From an uncultured Paracoccaceae bacterium (GTDB lineage: Bacteria > Pseudomonadota > Alphaproteobacteria > Rhodobacterales > Rhodobacteraceae), in NCBI GenBank assembly GCA_947488605.1, contig CANKZJ010000001.1:372001-436000 (forward strand): DNA of 64,000 nt, written 5' to 3'. Every line of letters begins with the position of its first letter. The stretch's first letter is position 1. Position numbers and translations under genes: made by a program. Shown piece after piece: positions 1 to 7,295 of the stretch. Below the pieces are notes generated by a model. The model saw only the letters and a list, made by a program, of their open reading frames with translations. It searched no databases and was not told the DNA's origin.

Positions 1-2
1 AG

Positions 3-962
3 GCGCGCCTGCCAACATCGCTTGGCGTGCTCGCACGTATCGGCAAAACCTTCCGTCATGCCGTTGAAATCCTGCCTATGGGCCGCAAGCGGCGCGACTT
101 CTGGTCAGCGTTCTACTTTGGAACAGGGCCTAAAGCGTTGGCTGATCACGGCGAAACAGCGGTAATGCCTGCTCTGGAAAGACTGCTCGATAGCCATGTC
201 ATGCAGACCACCAAGGCAGGATCAGTCGACCTTGTTGGGGCAGGTCCGGGTGACCCCGAACTGCTGACGCTCAAAGCGCGCAATGCTCTTGATAAGGCCG
301 ACGTTGTCATCCACGACCGCTTGGTCACCGGTGAGATTCTCGAACTGGCGCGCCGCGAAGCGATCATCATTGATGCGGGCAAAGAGGGCTTCGGCCCGGC
401 GATGAAACAGTCCGACATTGACGCGCTGATCGTACAGCACGCGCTGGATGGGCATCATGTTGTCCGCCTCAAAGCGGGTGATCCGACCGTCTTTGGCCGT
501 TTGGACGAAGAAATCGAAGCGATCGAGGCTCATGACATTCCTTACCGCATCATCCCCGGCATCACGGCCGCGTCTGCGGCTGTGGCCAATATCGGGCAAA
601 GCCTGACCAAACGCGGCCGGAACTCTGCCGTGCGTCTGATCACGGGACACGACACCAAAGGATACGCAGATCACGATTGGAAAGCGCTGGCCGCCCCCGG
701 CGAGGTAGCCGCGATCTATATGGGCAAGAAATCCGCGCGCTTTATCCAAGGCCGCCTTTTGATGCATGGCGCTGACCCATCCACACCTGTCACCATAATC
801 GAAAATGTCAGCCGCGCCGATCAACAGATCATTGCAACAACATTGGTCGACCTGGAACCAACGCTGACGCAAGCAGACCTGAAAGGTCCAGCAATCACAT
901 TCTATGGCCTCGCCCCACGCGATGCCCAAACCCAAGCCCGCCAACTCAAGGAGTTTGCATAA
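3..962 (+). CDS. cysG: Siroheme synthase CysG, C-terminal part (5' end outside window)
   Basis: The reading frame is open from base 3 with no stop, so the N-terminal precorrin-2 dehydrogenase domain lies largely outside the window. What remains is mainly the uroporphyrinogen-III C-methyltransferase domain: the SAM-binding VGAGPGDPELLTLKA stretch, RLKAGDPTVFGR and PGITAASAA are visible. The enzyme methylates uroporphyrinogen III, then oxidises and inserts iron to make siroheme, the cofactor of the sulfite reductase encoded two genes downstream. The stop overlaps the next start (TAATG), so translation is probably coupled. A GTG at 27 could serve as a start, but the frame continues upstream with residues typical of the linker before the methylase domain. 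Confidence 0.93.
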   Translation, partial: ARLPTSLGVLARIGKTFRHAVEILPMGRKRRDFWSAFYFGTGPKALADHGETAVMPALERLLDSHVMQTTKAGSVDLVGAGPGDPELLTLKARNALDKADVVIHDRLVTGEILELARREAIIIDAGKEGFGPAMKQSDIDALIVQHALDGHHVVRLKAGDPTVFGRLDEEIEAIEAHDIPYRIIPGITAASAAVANIGQSLTKRGRNSAVRLITGHDTKGYADHDWKALAAPGEVAAIYMGKKSARFIQGRLLMHGADPSTPVTIIENVSRADQQIIATTLVDLEPTLTQADLKGPAITFYGLAPRDAQTQARQLKEFA

Positions 963-1264
963 TGGCCAAAAGCTTTACCCCAAAAGTAGTCACCGCCAAC
1001 GCATTGCTGGAAGGAGACGCCGTCTGGCTCACCGAAGCCAACACATGGACCCGCGATATCCGCGAGGCTGAATTGATGACCGATGAGGCCCATGCTGACC
1101 TGCGCCTACTCGAAGCCCAAGCACGCGCAGATGAGATCGCAGGCGCCTATCTGGCTGACGCGACATCGGGCGCAAGCGGTCCGGAGCCTACGCATTTCCG
1201 CGAGACTTTTCGTACACGCGGCCCATCCAACTATGCCCACGGCAAGCAAGCGGAGCTTTCATAA
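962..1264 (+). CDS. DUF2849 family protein of the sulfite-reduction operon
   Basis: A 100-residue soluble protein of the DUF2849 family, which in alphaproteobacteria sits almost invariably between cysG and the siroheme reductase gene. It starts with MAKSFTPKVVTANALLEGD and shows a VWL motif followed by charged helices; no catalytic motif is recognisable. Both ends overlap their neighbours as TAATG, so it is translationally coupled to cysG and cysI. A role as an accessory or small partner of sulfite reductase is an inference from context; the biochemical function is not established to my knowledge. Confidence 0.88.
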   Translation: MAKSFTPKVVTANALLEGDAVWLTEANTWTRDIREAELMTDEAHADLRLLEAQARADEIAGAYLADATSGASGPEPTHFRETFRTRGPSNYAHGKQAELS

Positions 1265-2934
1265 TGTATACCTACACCGACTTTGACGAAGCCTTCGTGC
1301 GATCCCGTGTCGCCCAATTTCGTGGGCAAGTGGAACGCCGCATTGACGGATCGCTGACCGAGGATGAATTCAAGCCGCTGCGCCTGATGAACGGTCTGTA
1401 CCTGCAACTGCACGCCTATATGCTGCGTGTGGCAGTGCCCTATGGCACGCTGAACCCCGCCCAAATGCGCCAGCTGGCTTACATCGCGGACCGTTGGGAT
1501 AAAGGCTATGGCCACTTCACCACCCGCCAAAACATCCAATACAATTGGCCAAAACTGCAAGATGTGCCTGATATGCTGGACGCGCTGGCGGACGTCGGCA
1601 TGCATGCGATCCAGACCTCTGGCAACACGATCCGCAACGTGACTGCGGACCATTTTGCAGGTGCCGCCGCAGATGAAATCGAAGACCCGCGCCCCGTGGC
1701 TGAGCTGCTGCGCCAGTGGTCAACGGACCATCCTGAATTCCAGTTCTTGCCGCGCAAATTCAAAATCGCGGTGACCGGTGCCGCCCATGACCGCGCCGTG
1801 ACCAAAGCACATGACATCGGCCTGCGCATGATGCGCAATGATGCAGGCGAACCCGGTTTTGAGGTGATCGTGGGTGGTGGTCTTGGCCGCACTCCGATGG
1901 TGGGCAAAGTCCTGCGGAGCTTTCTGCCAAAAGCCGAACTGCTGCCTTATTGCGAGGCGATTGTCAGCGTCTACAACCTGTTGGGTCGCCGCGACAACAA
2001 GTACAAGGCACGCATCAAGATCACTGTGCATGAGAACGGATTGGAAAAAATCCAAGAGCTTGTCGAGGCGCGTTTTGACACCATTCGCGCAGGCTTTTCA
2101 GGTCATGATCAAGAGCTGTTGGCGCAGATCGAAGCGGCTTTTGCCCCACCGTCCTTTGCAAGAAAAGCAACAGATGGGTACGAGGCAGCACGCCTTGCCA
2201 ACCCGGCATTCCGGTCTTGGACCGACACAAACCTCGCGCAGCATAAGGCGGACGGCTATGCGATTGTGTCAATCAGCATCAAAAAGCATGGTGCCACACC
2301 GGGCGATGCCACCTCAGACCAAATGCGCGTGATGGCTGATTTGGCTGAGCAATATGGCCACGGTGAGCTGCGCATCAGTCACGAACAGAACGTGATCTTG
2401 CCGCATGTGCATAAATCTGACCTTGCCAAGGTCTACGCCGCTTTGCGCCAGGCAGATCTTGCGACAGCCAACATTGGTCTCGCGTCCGACATCATCGCCT
2501 GCCCCGGCATGGATTACTGCGCGCTGGCGACTGCACGGTCGATCCCGATTGCACAAGAGATTGCGACGCGCTTTGATGAGCTGAAGATCGAGCATGAGAT
2601 CGGCCAGCTGAAGATCAAAATATCAGGCTGCATCAACGCGTGTGGACACCATCATGTCGGTCACATCGGCATCTTGGGCCTCGACCGTGCTGGCGTTGAA
2701 AACTATCAGATCACGCTGGGCGGTGACGGCACCGAAACCACAACAATCGGCGAGCGCGCAGGCCCCGGCTTTAGCGCCGAAGAGATCGTGCCCGCGATTG
2801 AACGTTTGGTGACCGGCTACCTTGGCCTACGCCGCGACGCAGACGAGACCTTCCTGCAAACCTATCGCCGCCTTGGCATGGAGCCATTCAAGGCGATCCT
2901 TTACCCCAGCGAGGAAAAAGCCAATGCCGCTTAA
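1264..2934 (+). CDS. cysI: Siroheme nitrite/sulfite reductase, hemoprotein
   Basis: A 556-residue siroheme/[4Fe-4S] reductase that reduces sulfite to sulfide for cysteine synthesis. The cluster and siroheme ligands are seen as CPGMDYC (C-x5-C) and GCINAC (C-x3-C) in the last third. Two ferredoxin-like repeats of the nitrite/sulfite reductase family precede them, including NTIRNVT and the YGTLNPAQMRQLA region. It lies in an operon with cysH and a ferredoxin-NADP reductase, so sulfite rather than nitrite is the likely substrate and reduced ferredoxin the likely donor; there is no cysJ flavoprotein. The start overlaps the DUF2849 stop, and the end overlaps cysH by 11 bases. Confidence 0.93.
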   Translation: MYTYTDFDEAFVRSRVAQFRGQVERRIDGSLTEDEFKPLRLMNGLYLQLHAYMLRVAVPYGTLNPAQMRQLAYIADRWDKGYGHFTTRQNIQYNWPKLQDVPDMLDALADVGMHAIQTSGNTIRNVTADHFAGAAADEIEDPRPVAELLRQWSTDHPEFQFLPRKFKIAVTGAAHDRAVTKAHDIGLRMMRNDAGEPGFEVIVGGGLGRTPMVGKVLRSFLPKAELLPYCEAIVSVYNLLGRRDNKYKARIKITVHENGLEKIQELVEARFDTIRAGFSGHDQELLAQIEAAFAPPSFARKATDGYEAARLANPAFRSWTDTNLAQHKADGYAIVSISIKKHGATPGDATSDQMRVMADLAEQYGHGELRISHEQNVILPHVHKSDLAKVYAALRQADLATANIGLASDIIACPGMDYCALATARSIPIAQEIATRFDELKIEHEIGQLKIKISGCINACGHHHVGHIGILGLDRAGVENYQITLGGDGTETTTIGERAGPGFSAEEIVPAIERLVTGYLGLRRDADETFLQTYRRLGMEPFKAILYPSEEKANAA

Positions 2935-3643
2935 GGAACTGGCCGAGCGCCGCAATATCCTGCACCGTAAATCGGACGCACAAACTGTACTGCGCCATGC
3001 CCTGACCGACGTCCAAATAGGGCAAGTTGCCCTTGTGTCGTCGTTTGGTGCGGAAAGCGTTGTGTTGCTGCACATGATTGCGCAAATCGACAAAGCCACT
3101 CCGATCATCTTCCTTGATACGGAAATGCTGTTTCCCGAAACGCTGGCGTATCAGCGTGACGTGGCCACTAAGCTGGGGCTTACGGATGTGCGGGTGGTGA
3201 CACCCGACCGCAATGACCTGCTGGTGGAAGACGTCGATGGCTTATTGCACCAAGCAGACACCGATGCCTGCTGTGATCTGCGCAAGACGCGGCCGTTGGA
3301 AAACGCACTAAAAGAATTTGATGGCTGGATCACCGGACGCAAACAATTTCAGGGTGGCAAGCGCGCTGCATTGCCTTTGTTTGAAAAAGAAGGCCGTAAG
3401 ATCAAGATCAACCCATTGGCCAAATGGAGCGTAGATGACCTGAAGGGCTACATGGAGGAGCATGATTTGCCCCGGCATCCGCTGGTCGCAAAAGGGTATC
3501 CATCTATCGGCTGCATGCCATGCACCACGCGCGTTGGCGATCATGAAGATCAACGCGCAGGCCGTTGGCGGGGCCACGAAAAAACTGAATGTGGCATCCA
3601 CTTCGACGTCAAAGAACATGCACACAAAGGACAGGCAGCATGA
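2924..3643 (+). CDS. cysH: Adenylyl/phosphoadenylyl-sulfate reductase CysH
   Basis: About 239 residues beginning MPLKELAERRN; this ATG is preferred to an upstream in-frame ATG at 2822 that lies inside cysI. The protein reduces activated sulfate (APS or PAPS) to sulfite. SSFGAES near the start is the nucleotide-binding loop of the PP-loop fold. Paired cysteines (CCDLRKTRP and GCMPC) indicate a [4Fe-4S] APS-reductase type, and ECGIH near the C terminus is the catalytic cysteine motif. It feeds sulfite to CysI in the same operon. Its stop overlaps the DUF934 start as ATGA. Confidence 0.93.
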   Translation: MPLKELAERRNILHRKSDAQTVLRHALTDVQIGQVALVSSFGAESVVLLHMIAQIDKATPIIFLDTEMLFPETLAYQRDVATKLGLTDVRVVTPDRNDLLVEDVDGLLHQADTDACCDLRKTRPLENALKEFDGWITGRKQFQGGKRAALPLFEKEGRKIKINPLAKWSVDDLKGYMEEHDLPRHPLVAKGYPSIGCMPCTTRVGDHEDQRAGRWRGHEKTECGIHFDVKEHAHKGQAA

Positions 3644-4050
3644 GCGTGATTGTCACCGATAGCGGCTTTGCAGCCGATGATTTCGCTTGCGGGTTTGTCG
3701 GCGTTGACGAGGTTGCAGCAAACGATTGTGATTATGGCGTCGACCTACCGTCCGACACACAACCGGCGGCACTTGCGGGCCTCAATAACGCGGCAATGAT
3801 CCGTATCGACTTTCCCTCATTCGGCGACGGACGTGGTTTCACGCTGGCGGCAATGCTGCGCCGTGCAGGCTATAAAGGCCGGTTGCGTGCCAAGGGGCAT
3901 GTTTTGGCCGACCAATACGCAATGGCCCGCCGCTCAGGTTTTGATGAAGTTGAAATCGACGATGCACTTGCCGCGCGCCAACCACGCGACCAATGGCAGT
4001 ATCGCGCAGATTGGCAAAACCACAACTATCAAGCCCGCTTGCGCGGCTAG
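3640..4050 (+). CDS. DUF934 family protein, sulfur-assimilation operon
   Basis: A 136-residue protein starting MSVIVTDSGFAADDF, coupled to cysH by an ATGA overlap. It belongs to DUF934, a family regularly encoded with cysI/cysH in proteobacteria and sometimes labelled an oxidoreductase although no activity is proven. The visible family features are a central FPSFGDGRGF segment, an LRAKGHVLADQ segment and a C-terminal tryptophan/tyrosine-rich stretch (DQWQYRADW). It is the last gene tightly coupled to the sulfate-reduction unit; the next gene lies 58 bases further on with its own likely control site. Confidence 0.87.
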   Translation: MSVIVTDSGFAADDFACGFVGVDEVAANDCDYGVDLPSDTQPAALAGLNNAAMIRIDFPSFGDGRGFTLAAMLRRAGYKGRLRAKGHVLADQYAMARRSGFDEVEIDDALAARQPRDQWQYRADWQNHNYQARLRG

Positions 4051-4059
4051 AGGCTTTCC

Positions 4060-4073
4060 CTGATCTAAATCAA
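4060..4073. promoter_or_regulatory. FNR/FnrL-like box upstream of fpr
   Basis: CTGAT-CTAA-ATCAA matches the FNR dyad consensus TTGAT-N4-ATCAA at nine of ten positions. It lies 35 bases before the fpr start codon, in the short gap after the DUF934 gene. Oxygen-responsive control of the reductase by FnrL is inferred; the site has not been tested. Confidence 0.45.
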
Positions 4074-4108
4074 TGACTACACGGAGGGCGTATCTGTAAG
4101 GATGCGTC

Positions 4109-4966
4109 ATGACACCTATGACCGAGCATAAACCAGTGAACACACAAACCGCCAAAGCCGTCCCGACCCTGCCGGACGCGCAAACCGTCACAGAAGTGAA
4201 ACACTACACTGACCGGCTGTTCTCATTTCGCGTGACACGGCCCGCATCGTTGCGGTTCCGGTCAGGTGAATTTGTGATGATCGGTTTGATGGGCGACCCA
4301 GACCCTACGACTGGTAAACAAAAACCGTTGCTGCGCGCCTATTCTATCGCGTCACCGTCATGGGACGAGGAATTGGAGTTCTATTCGATCAAGGTCCAAG
4401 ACGGCCCGCTGACATCCAGACTGCAACACATCCAACCCGGCGACGACTTGATCCTGCGGCCCAAACCTGTTGGCACGCTGGTTCATGACGCGCTGATCCC
4501 CGGCAAACGCATTTGGTTCTTTGCGACTGGTACGGGCTTTGCGCCGTTTGCGTCATTGCTGCGCGAGCCACAAACCTATGAAGACTATGACGAAGTCATC
4601 ATCACGCATACTTGCCGCGAAGTGGGCGAATTGACCTATGGCCGCGACCTGATCGAAGCACTCAAAGAGGATGAATTGCTTAATGAGGTGATTGGCGAAG
4701 GGTTCTGGAAGAAGATCAAATATTACCCTACGACGACCCGTGAAGAGAGCCCCAAGATGGGCCGGATCACCGATCTGATGCGGTCCGGTGAAGCCTTCAA
4801 AGACCTCGATGTGCCGCCCCTGTCACCCGAGACAGATCGCGCGATGATTTGTGGCAATCTAGCCTTCAATCTTGAGCTGAAAGAAATGTTCGAAGAATAC
4901 GGGCTGGTTGAAGGCGCGAATTCGAAGCCGATGCACTACGTGGTCGAAAAGGCGTTTCTGGACTGA
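4109..4966 (+). CDS. fpr: Ferredoxin-NADP(+) reductase
   Basis: 285 residues. It transfers electrons between NADPH and ferredoxin and here probably supplies reduced ferredoxin to the siroheme reductase upstream. FAD-binding RAYSIASP, the NADP-binding GTGFAPFASLLREP, MICGNLAFN and the terminal YVVEKAFLD of the bacterial FPR class are all present. AAGGA at 4098-4102 sits six bases before the ATG. A second in-frame ATG three codons on is less well placed. An FNR-like box lies upstream and an intrinsic terminator follows. Confidence 0.93.
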   Translation: MTPMTEHKPVNTQTAKAVPTLPDAQTVTEVKHYTDRLFSFRVTRPASLRFRSGEFVMIGLMGDPDPTTGKQKPLLRAYSIASPSWDEELEFYSIKVQDGPLTSRLQHIQPGDDLILRPKPVGTLVHDALIPGKRIWFFATGTGFAPFASLLREPQTYEDYDEVIITHTCREVGELTYGRDLIEALKEDELLNEVIGEGFWKKIKYYPTTTREESPKMGRITDLMRSGEAFKDLDVPPLSPETDRAMICGNLAFNLELKEMFEEYGLVEGANSKPMHYVVEKAFLD

Positions 4967-4984
4967 ACGACTCCATTATTTGAC

Positions 4985-5018
4985 AAAAAAGGCCGCATCA
5001 ATGTGATGCGGCCTTTTT
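4985..5018. terminator. Bidirectional intrinsic terminator after fpr
   Basis: A perfect 10-bp stem (GGCCGCATCA / TGATGCGGCC) with a 3-base loop is flanked by A6 on the left and T5 on the right. It can end both the sulfur operon and the convergent minus-strand gene. Confidence 0.9.
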
Positions 5019-5038
5019 CATTTGTCATGTCGTTTAAC

Positions 5039-5689
5039 TTACATACCGAGCAGGTTCTTGATGTTGTCCAGAATCGGCTGCAGCAGTGTTGGGTTATCTT
5101 GGGCAAAGTTAAGCGCTGTCGTCAGCGTCGACTTTTCGCCTTCACCAATGTCAGAGTTATCCAGCAACGTAGTGACTTTTTCGATGTCGAAACCATCGAC
5201 TGTCAGCAGCTCTCCGGCCATTGCCATCAGATCTTCACCAGCTTCTGCAACTTCTTCAGTCGCTGTCTCGACAGCTTCTTCAGCAGCAGCAGCGGCTTCT
5301 GCGGCGGCGGCCTCGGCAGCAGCAGCTGCCTCTTCAGCAGCGGTCTCAGCAGCAGCGGCAGCTTCTGCGGCTGCTGCTTCGGCTTCTGCGGCGGCCATTG
5401 CTGCAGCTTCTTCAGCGGCGGCAGCAGCTTCAGCAGCCGCCAGTTCGGCAGCTTCGGCTTCAGCGGCTGCAGCCGCTTCGGCTTCGGCGGCGGCTTCGGC
5501 AGCAGCAGCTTCTGCAGCGGCGGCCTCGGCGGCGGCGGCTTCAAGTGCAGCAGCGGCTGCAGATTCGGCTTCCTGAGTGGCACCTGTGAGAACGCCAACA
5601 GCCGCACTTGGGCTGCGGCCCTCAACAGCGTATTGGTAACCGAAGAAACCAGCGACGGCTAAAACGACAATAATTACGATTGCGCGCAT
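5039..5689 (-). CDS. Membrane-anchored Ala/Glu-rich low-complexity protein
   Basis: 216 residues in three parts. Residues 1-20 form an N-terminal hydrophobic anchor (MRAIVIIVVLAVAGFFGYQY). Residues about 40-145 are almost only Ala and Glu in short AAAEAAAAEA-type repeats, expected to form one long charged helix. A normal-complexity C-terminal domain of about 70 residues follows (TVDGFDIEKV, LDNIKNLLGM). The product is probably a periplasmic rod-like protein tethered to the inner membrane. The alanine tract comes from GCA/GCT/GCC/GCG runs that also leave long open frames on the opposite strand; those are not genes. Function unknown. Confidence 0.75.
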   Translation of the reverse strand: MRAIVIIVVLAVAGFFGYQYAVEGRSPSAAVGVLTGATQEAESAAAAALEAAAAEAAAAEAAAAEAAAEAEAAAAAEAEAAELAAAEAAAAAEEAAAMAAAEAEAAAAEAAAAAETAAEEAAAAAEAAAAEAAAAAEEAVETATEEVAEAGEDLMAMAGELLTVDGFDIEKVTTLLDNSDIGEGEKSTLTTALNFAQDNPTLLQPILDNIKNLLGM

Positions 5690-5886
5690 GGGTCATATCC
5701 TTCCAAAATGATATATTTGGCCCCCATCGGACCTTGGTGGTGGGATATGTCAGAAGCCGCGGCAAAGGGGAAGTCCCACCTAAGGGGAAAAATCGGCACA
5801 AAACCGCATCTTTTGCGGGTTGAAGACGGCACCGGGCGCGTTTACTTTGCACCTTACCTGAATGAAACAACTCAAGGATAAAGACC

Positions 5887-6432
5887 ATAGGACGCAGACC
5901 CCATAACGCCCCACCACAACGTGACACCGGACCCCGGATCAATGACCGCATTCGGTCAGACGAGATCCGCCTGATCGGTGCTGAAGGCGAAAACGTCGGT
6001 GTTGTCACACCTGCGCGTGCAATGGAAATGGCCGATGAAGCTGGCCTCGATTTGGTAGAGATTTCTCCCAACGCCAACCCGCCGGTTTGCAAAATCATGG
6101 ACTATGGCAAGTTCAAATACGAGACTCAGAAGAAAGAAGCTGAGGCGCGTAAGAAGCAAAAGATCATTGAGATCAAAGAAGTGAAGTTCCGCCCCAACAC
6201 GGACAACCACGACTATGAAGTGAAGATGCGGAACGTCTTCAAGTTCCTTGAGAACGGCGACAAGGTGAAAATCACACTGCGTTTCCGTGGCCGCGAGATG
6301 GCGCACCAACAGCTAGGTCGTGAATTGCTCGAGCGTGTTGCTGAAGACACCAAAGAAGCAGGTAAGGTCGAAAACTTTCCAAAGATGGAAGGTCGCCAGA
6401 TGGTGATGTTGATCGGACCGATTCCGAAGTAA
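5887..6432 (+). CDS. infC: Translation initiation factor IF-3 (apparent AUA start)
   Basis: About 181 residues, normal for IF-3. The C domain ([32 protein letters not shown]) and the N domain ([24 protein letters not shown]) are both visible. The frame is open back to 5866 but contains no ATG, GTG or TTG before 6022, which would delete the N domain. An ATA at 5887 lies eight bases after AAGGA (5874-5878) and begins the sequence [12 protein letters not shown] typical of this family. IF-3 genes are known for rare start codons such as AUU used for autoregulation, so AUA is the best reading. It ends at a shared terminator. Confidence 0.88.
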   Translation: MGRRPHNAPPQRDTGPRINDRIRSDEIRLIGAEGENVGVVTPARAMEMADEAGLDLVEISPNANPPVCKIMDYGKFKYETQKKEAEARKKQKIIEIKEVKFRPNTDNHDYEVKMRNVFKFLENGDKVKITLRFRGREMAHQQLGRELLERVAEDTKEAGKVENFPKMEGRQMVMLIGPIPK

Positions 6433-6456
6433 CTCGAATCAAACGCGATTAGGGAC

Positions 6457-6488
6457 AAAAAAAGCCCCCGCAAATGCGGGGGCTTTTG
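6457..6488. terminator. Bidirectional terminator between infC and coxM
   Basis: Stem AGCCCCCGC (6463-6471) / GCGGGGGCT (6476-6484) with loop AAAT, A-run before and T-run after. It serves infC on plus and the cox operon on minus. Confidence 0.9.
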
Positions 6489-6490
6489 TA

Positions 6491-7282
6491 TTAGGTTGCT
6501 GCGCTAACCGCCCGACCCGTCATGACTTTGACCAAATGGGCCCGATATTCGGACGACCCGTGCAAGTCTGCAATCATGCCGTCTGCGGCGACCGAAAGCG
6601 CGCTCAGTGCATCAGCCGAGAAATTCGCAGATAAAGCTGCCTCAGCTTCGCTCCAACGGAAGACACCTTCTTCGGATGCGCCCGTAACGGCGACGCGGAC
6701 ACCGTCTGCGAACTTGGCCACAAAGACCCCAACCAACGCGAAACGCGATGCGGGCTGCACAAACTTCTCATAGTGGGATTTTTGTGGAACAGGAAAGCGC
6801 ACTTCAGTAACAATCTCACCGTCGTCCAAAGCCGTCGCAAACATGCCCTCAAAGTAGTCATCTGCCGCGATCTCACGCTTGTCAGTGATAATCATGGCAC
6901 CAGAGCCAAGTGCAGCCGCAGGATAACATGCCGAAGGATCGTTGTTGGCCAGCGAGCCACCAATCGTGCCACGGTTACGGACCGCCGGGTCACCAATGTT
7001 GCTGGCAAGACCTGCCAGCCCCGGATAATGCACTGCCGCTTCTCTGGCCACAGTCGCATGCGTGGTCGCACCACCAATGCAAACCGCCCCGTCATCAGCC
7101 AGACAGACGCCCTGCATCTCACCAATTCCAGTCAAGCTGACAAGCGCAGATGGCATCGCAAGCCGCTGTTTCAGCGTCGGGATCAGCGTTTGCCCGCCGC
7201 CCAGCGCCTGTGCATCTTCGTCCTTCAATGCTTTGACCGCATCCGCGATCGTGGACGGCCGTTCAATTTCAAAAGCATACAT
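6491..7282 (-). CDS. coxM: CO dehydrogenase-like medium (FAD) subunit
   Basis: 263 residues of the molybdenum hydroxylase FAD subunit family. The FAD-binding loops are seen as LGGGQTLIP near residue 30 and TIGGSLANNDPSACYPA near residue 108. It passes electrons from the iron-sulfur subunit to FAD and on to an acceptor. It is the last gene of the S-L-M set; its start is preceded by AGGATAG and lies 13 bases after the coxL stop. The S-L-M gene order is typical of form II enzymes. Confidence 0.9.
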   Translation of the reverse strand: MYAFEIERPSTIADAVKALKDEDAQALGGGQTLIPTLKQRLAMPSALVSLTGIGEMQGVCLADDGAVCIGGATTHATVAREAAVHYPGLAGLASNIGDPAVRNRGTIGGSLANNDPSACYPAAALGSGAMIITDKREIAADDYFEGMFATALDDGEIVTEVRFPVPQKSHYEKFVQPASRFALVGVFVAKFADGVRVAVTGASEEGVFRWSEAEAALSANFSADALSALSVAADGMIADLHGSSEYRAHLVKVMTGRAVSAAT

Positions 7283-7295
7283 GAGCGATCTATCC

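Noticed and set aside
5022-5625. Long open frames on both strands across the Ala/Glu repeat
   Set aside because: They are by-products of GCN/GAR repeats; only the minus-strand frame has an anchor segment and a normal C-terminal domain.
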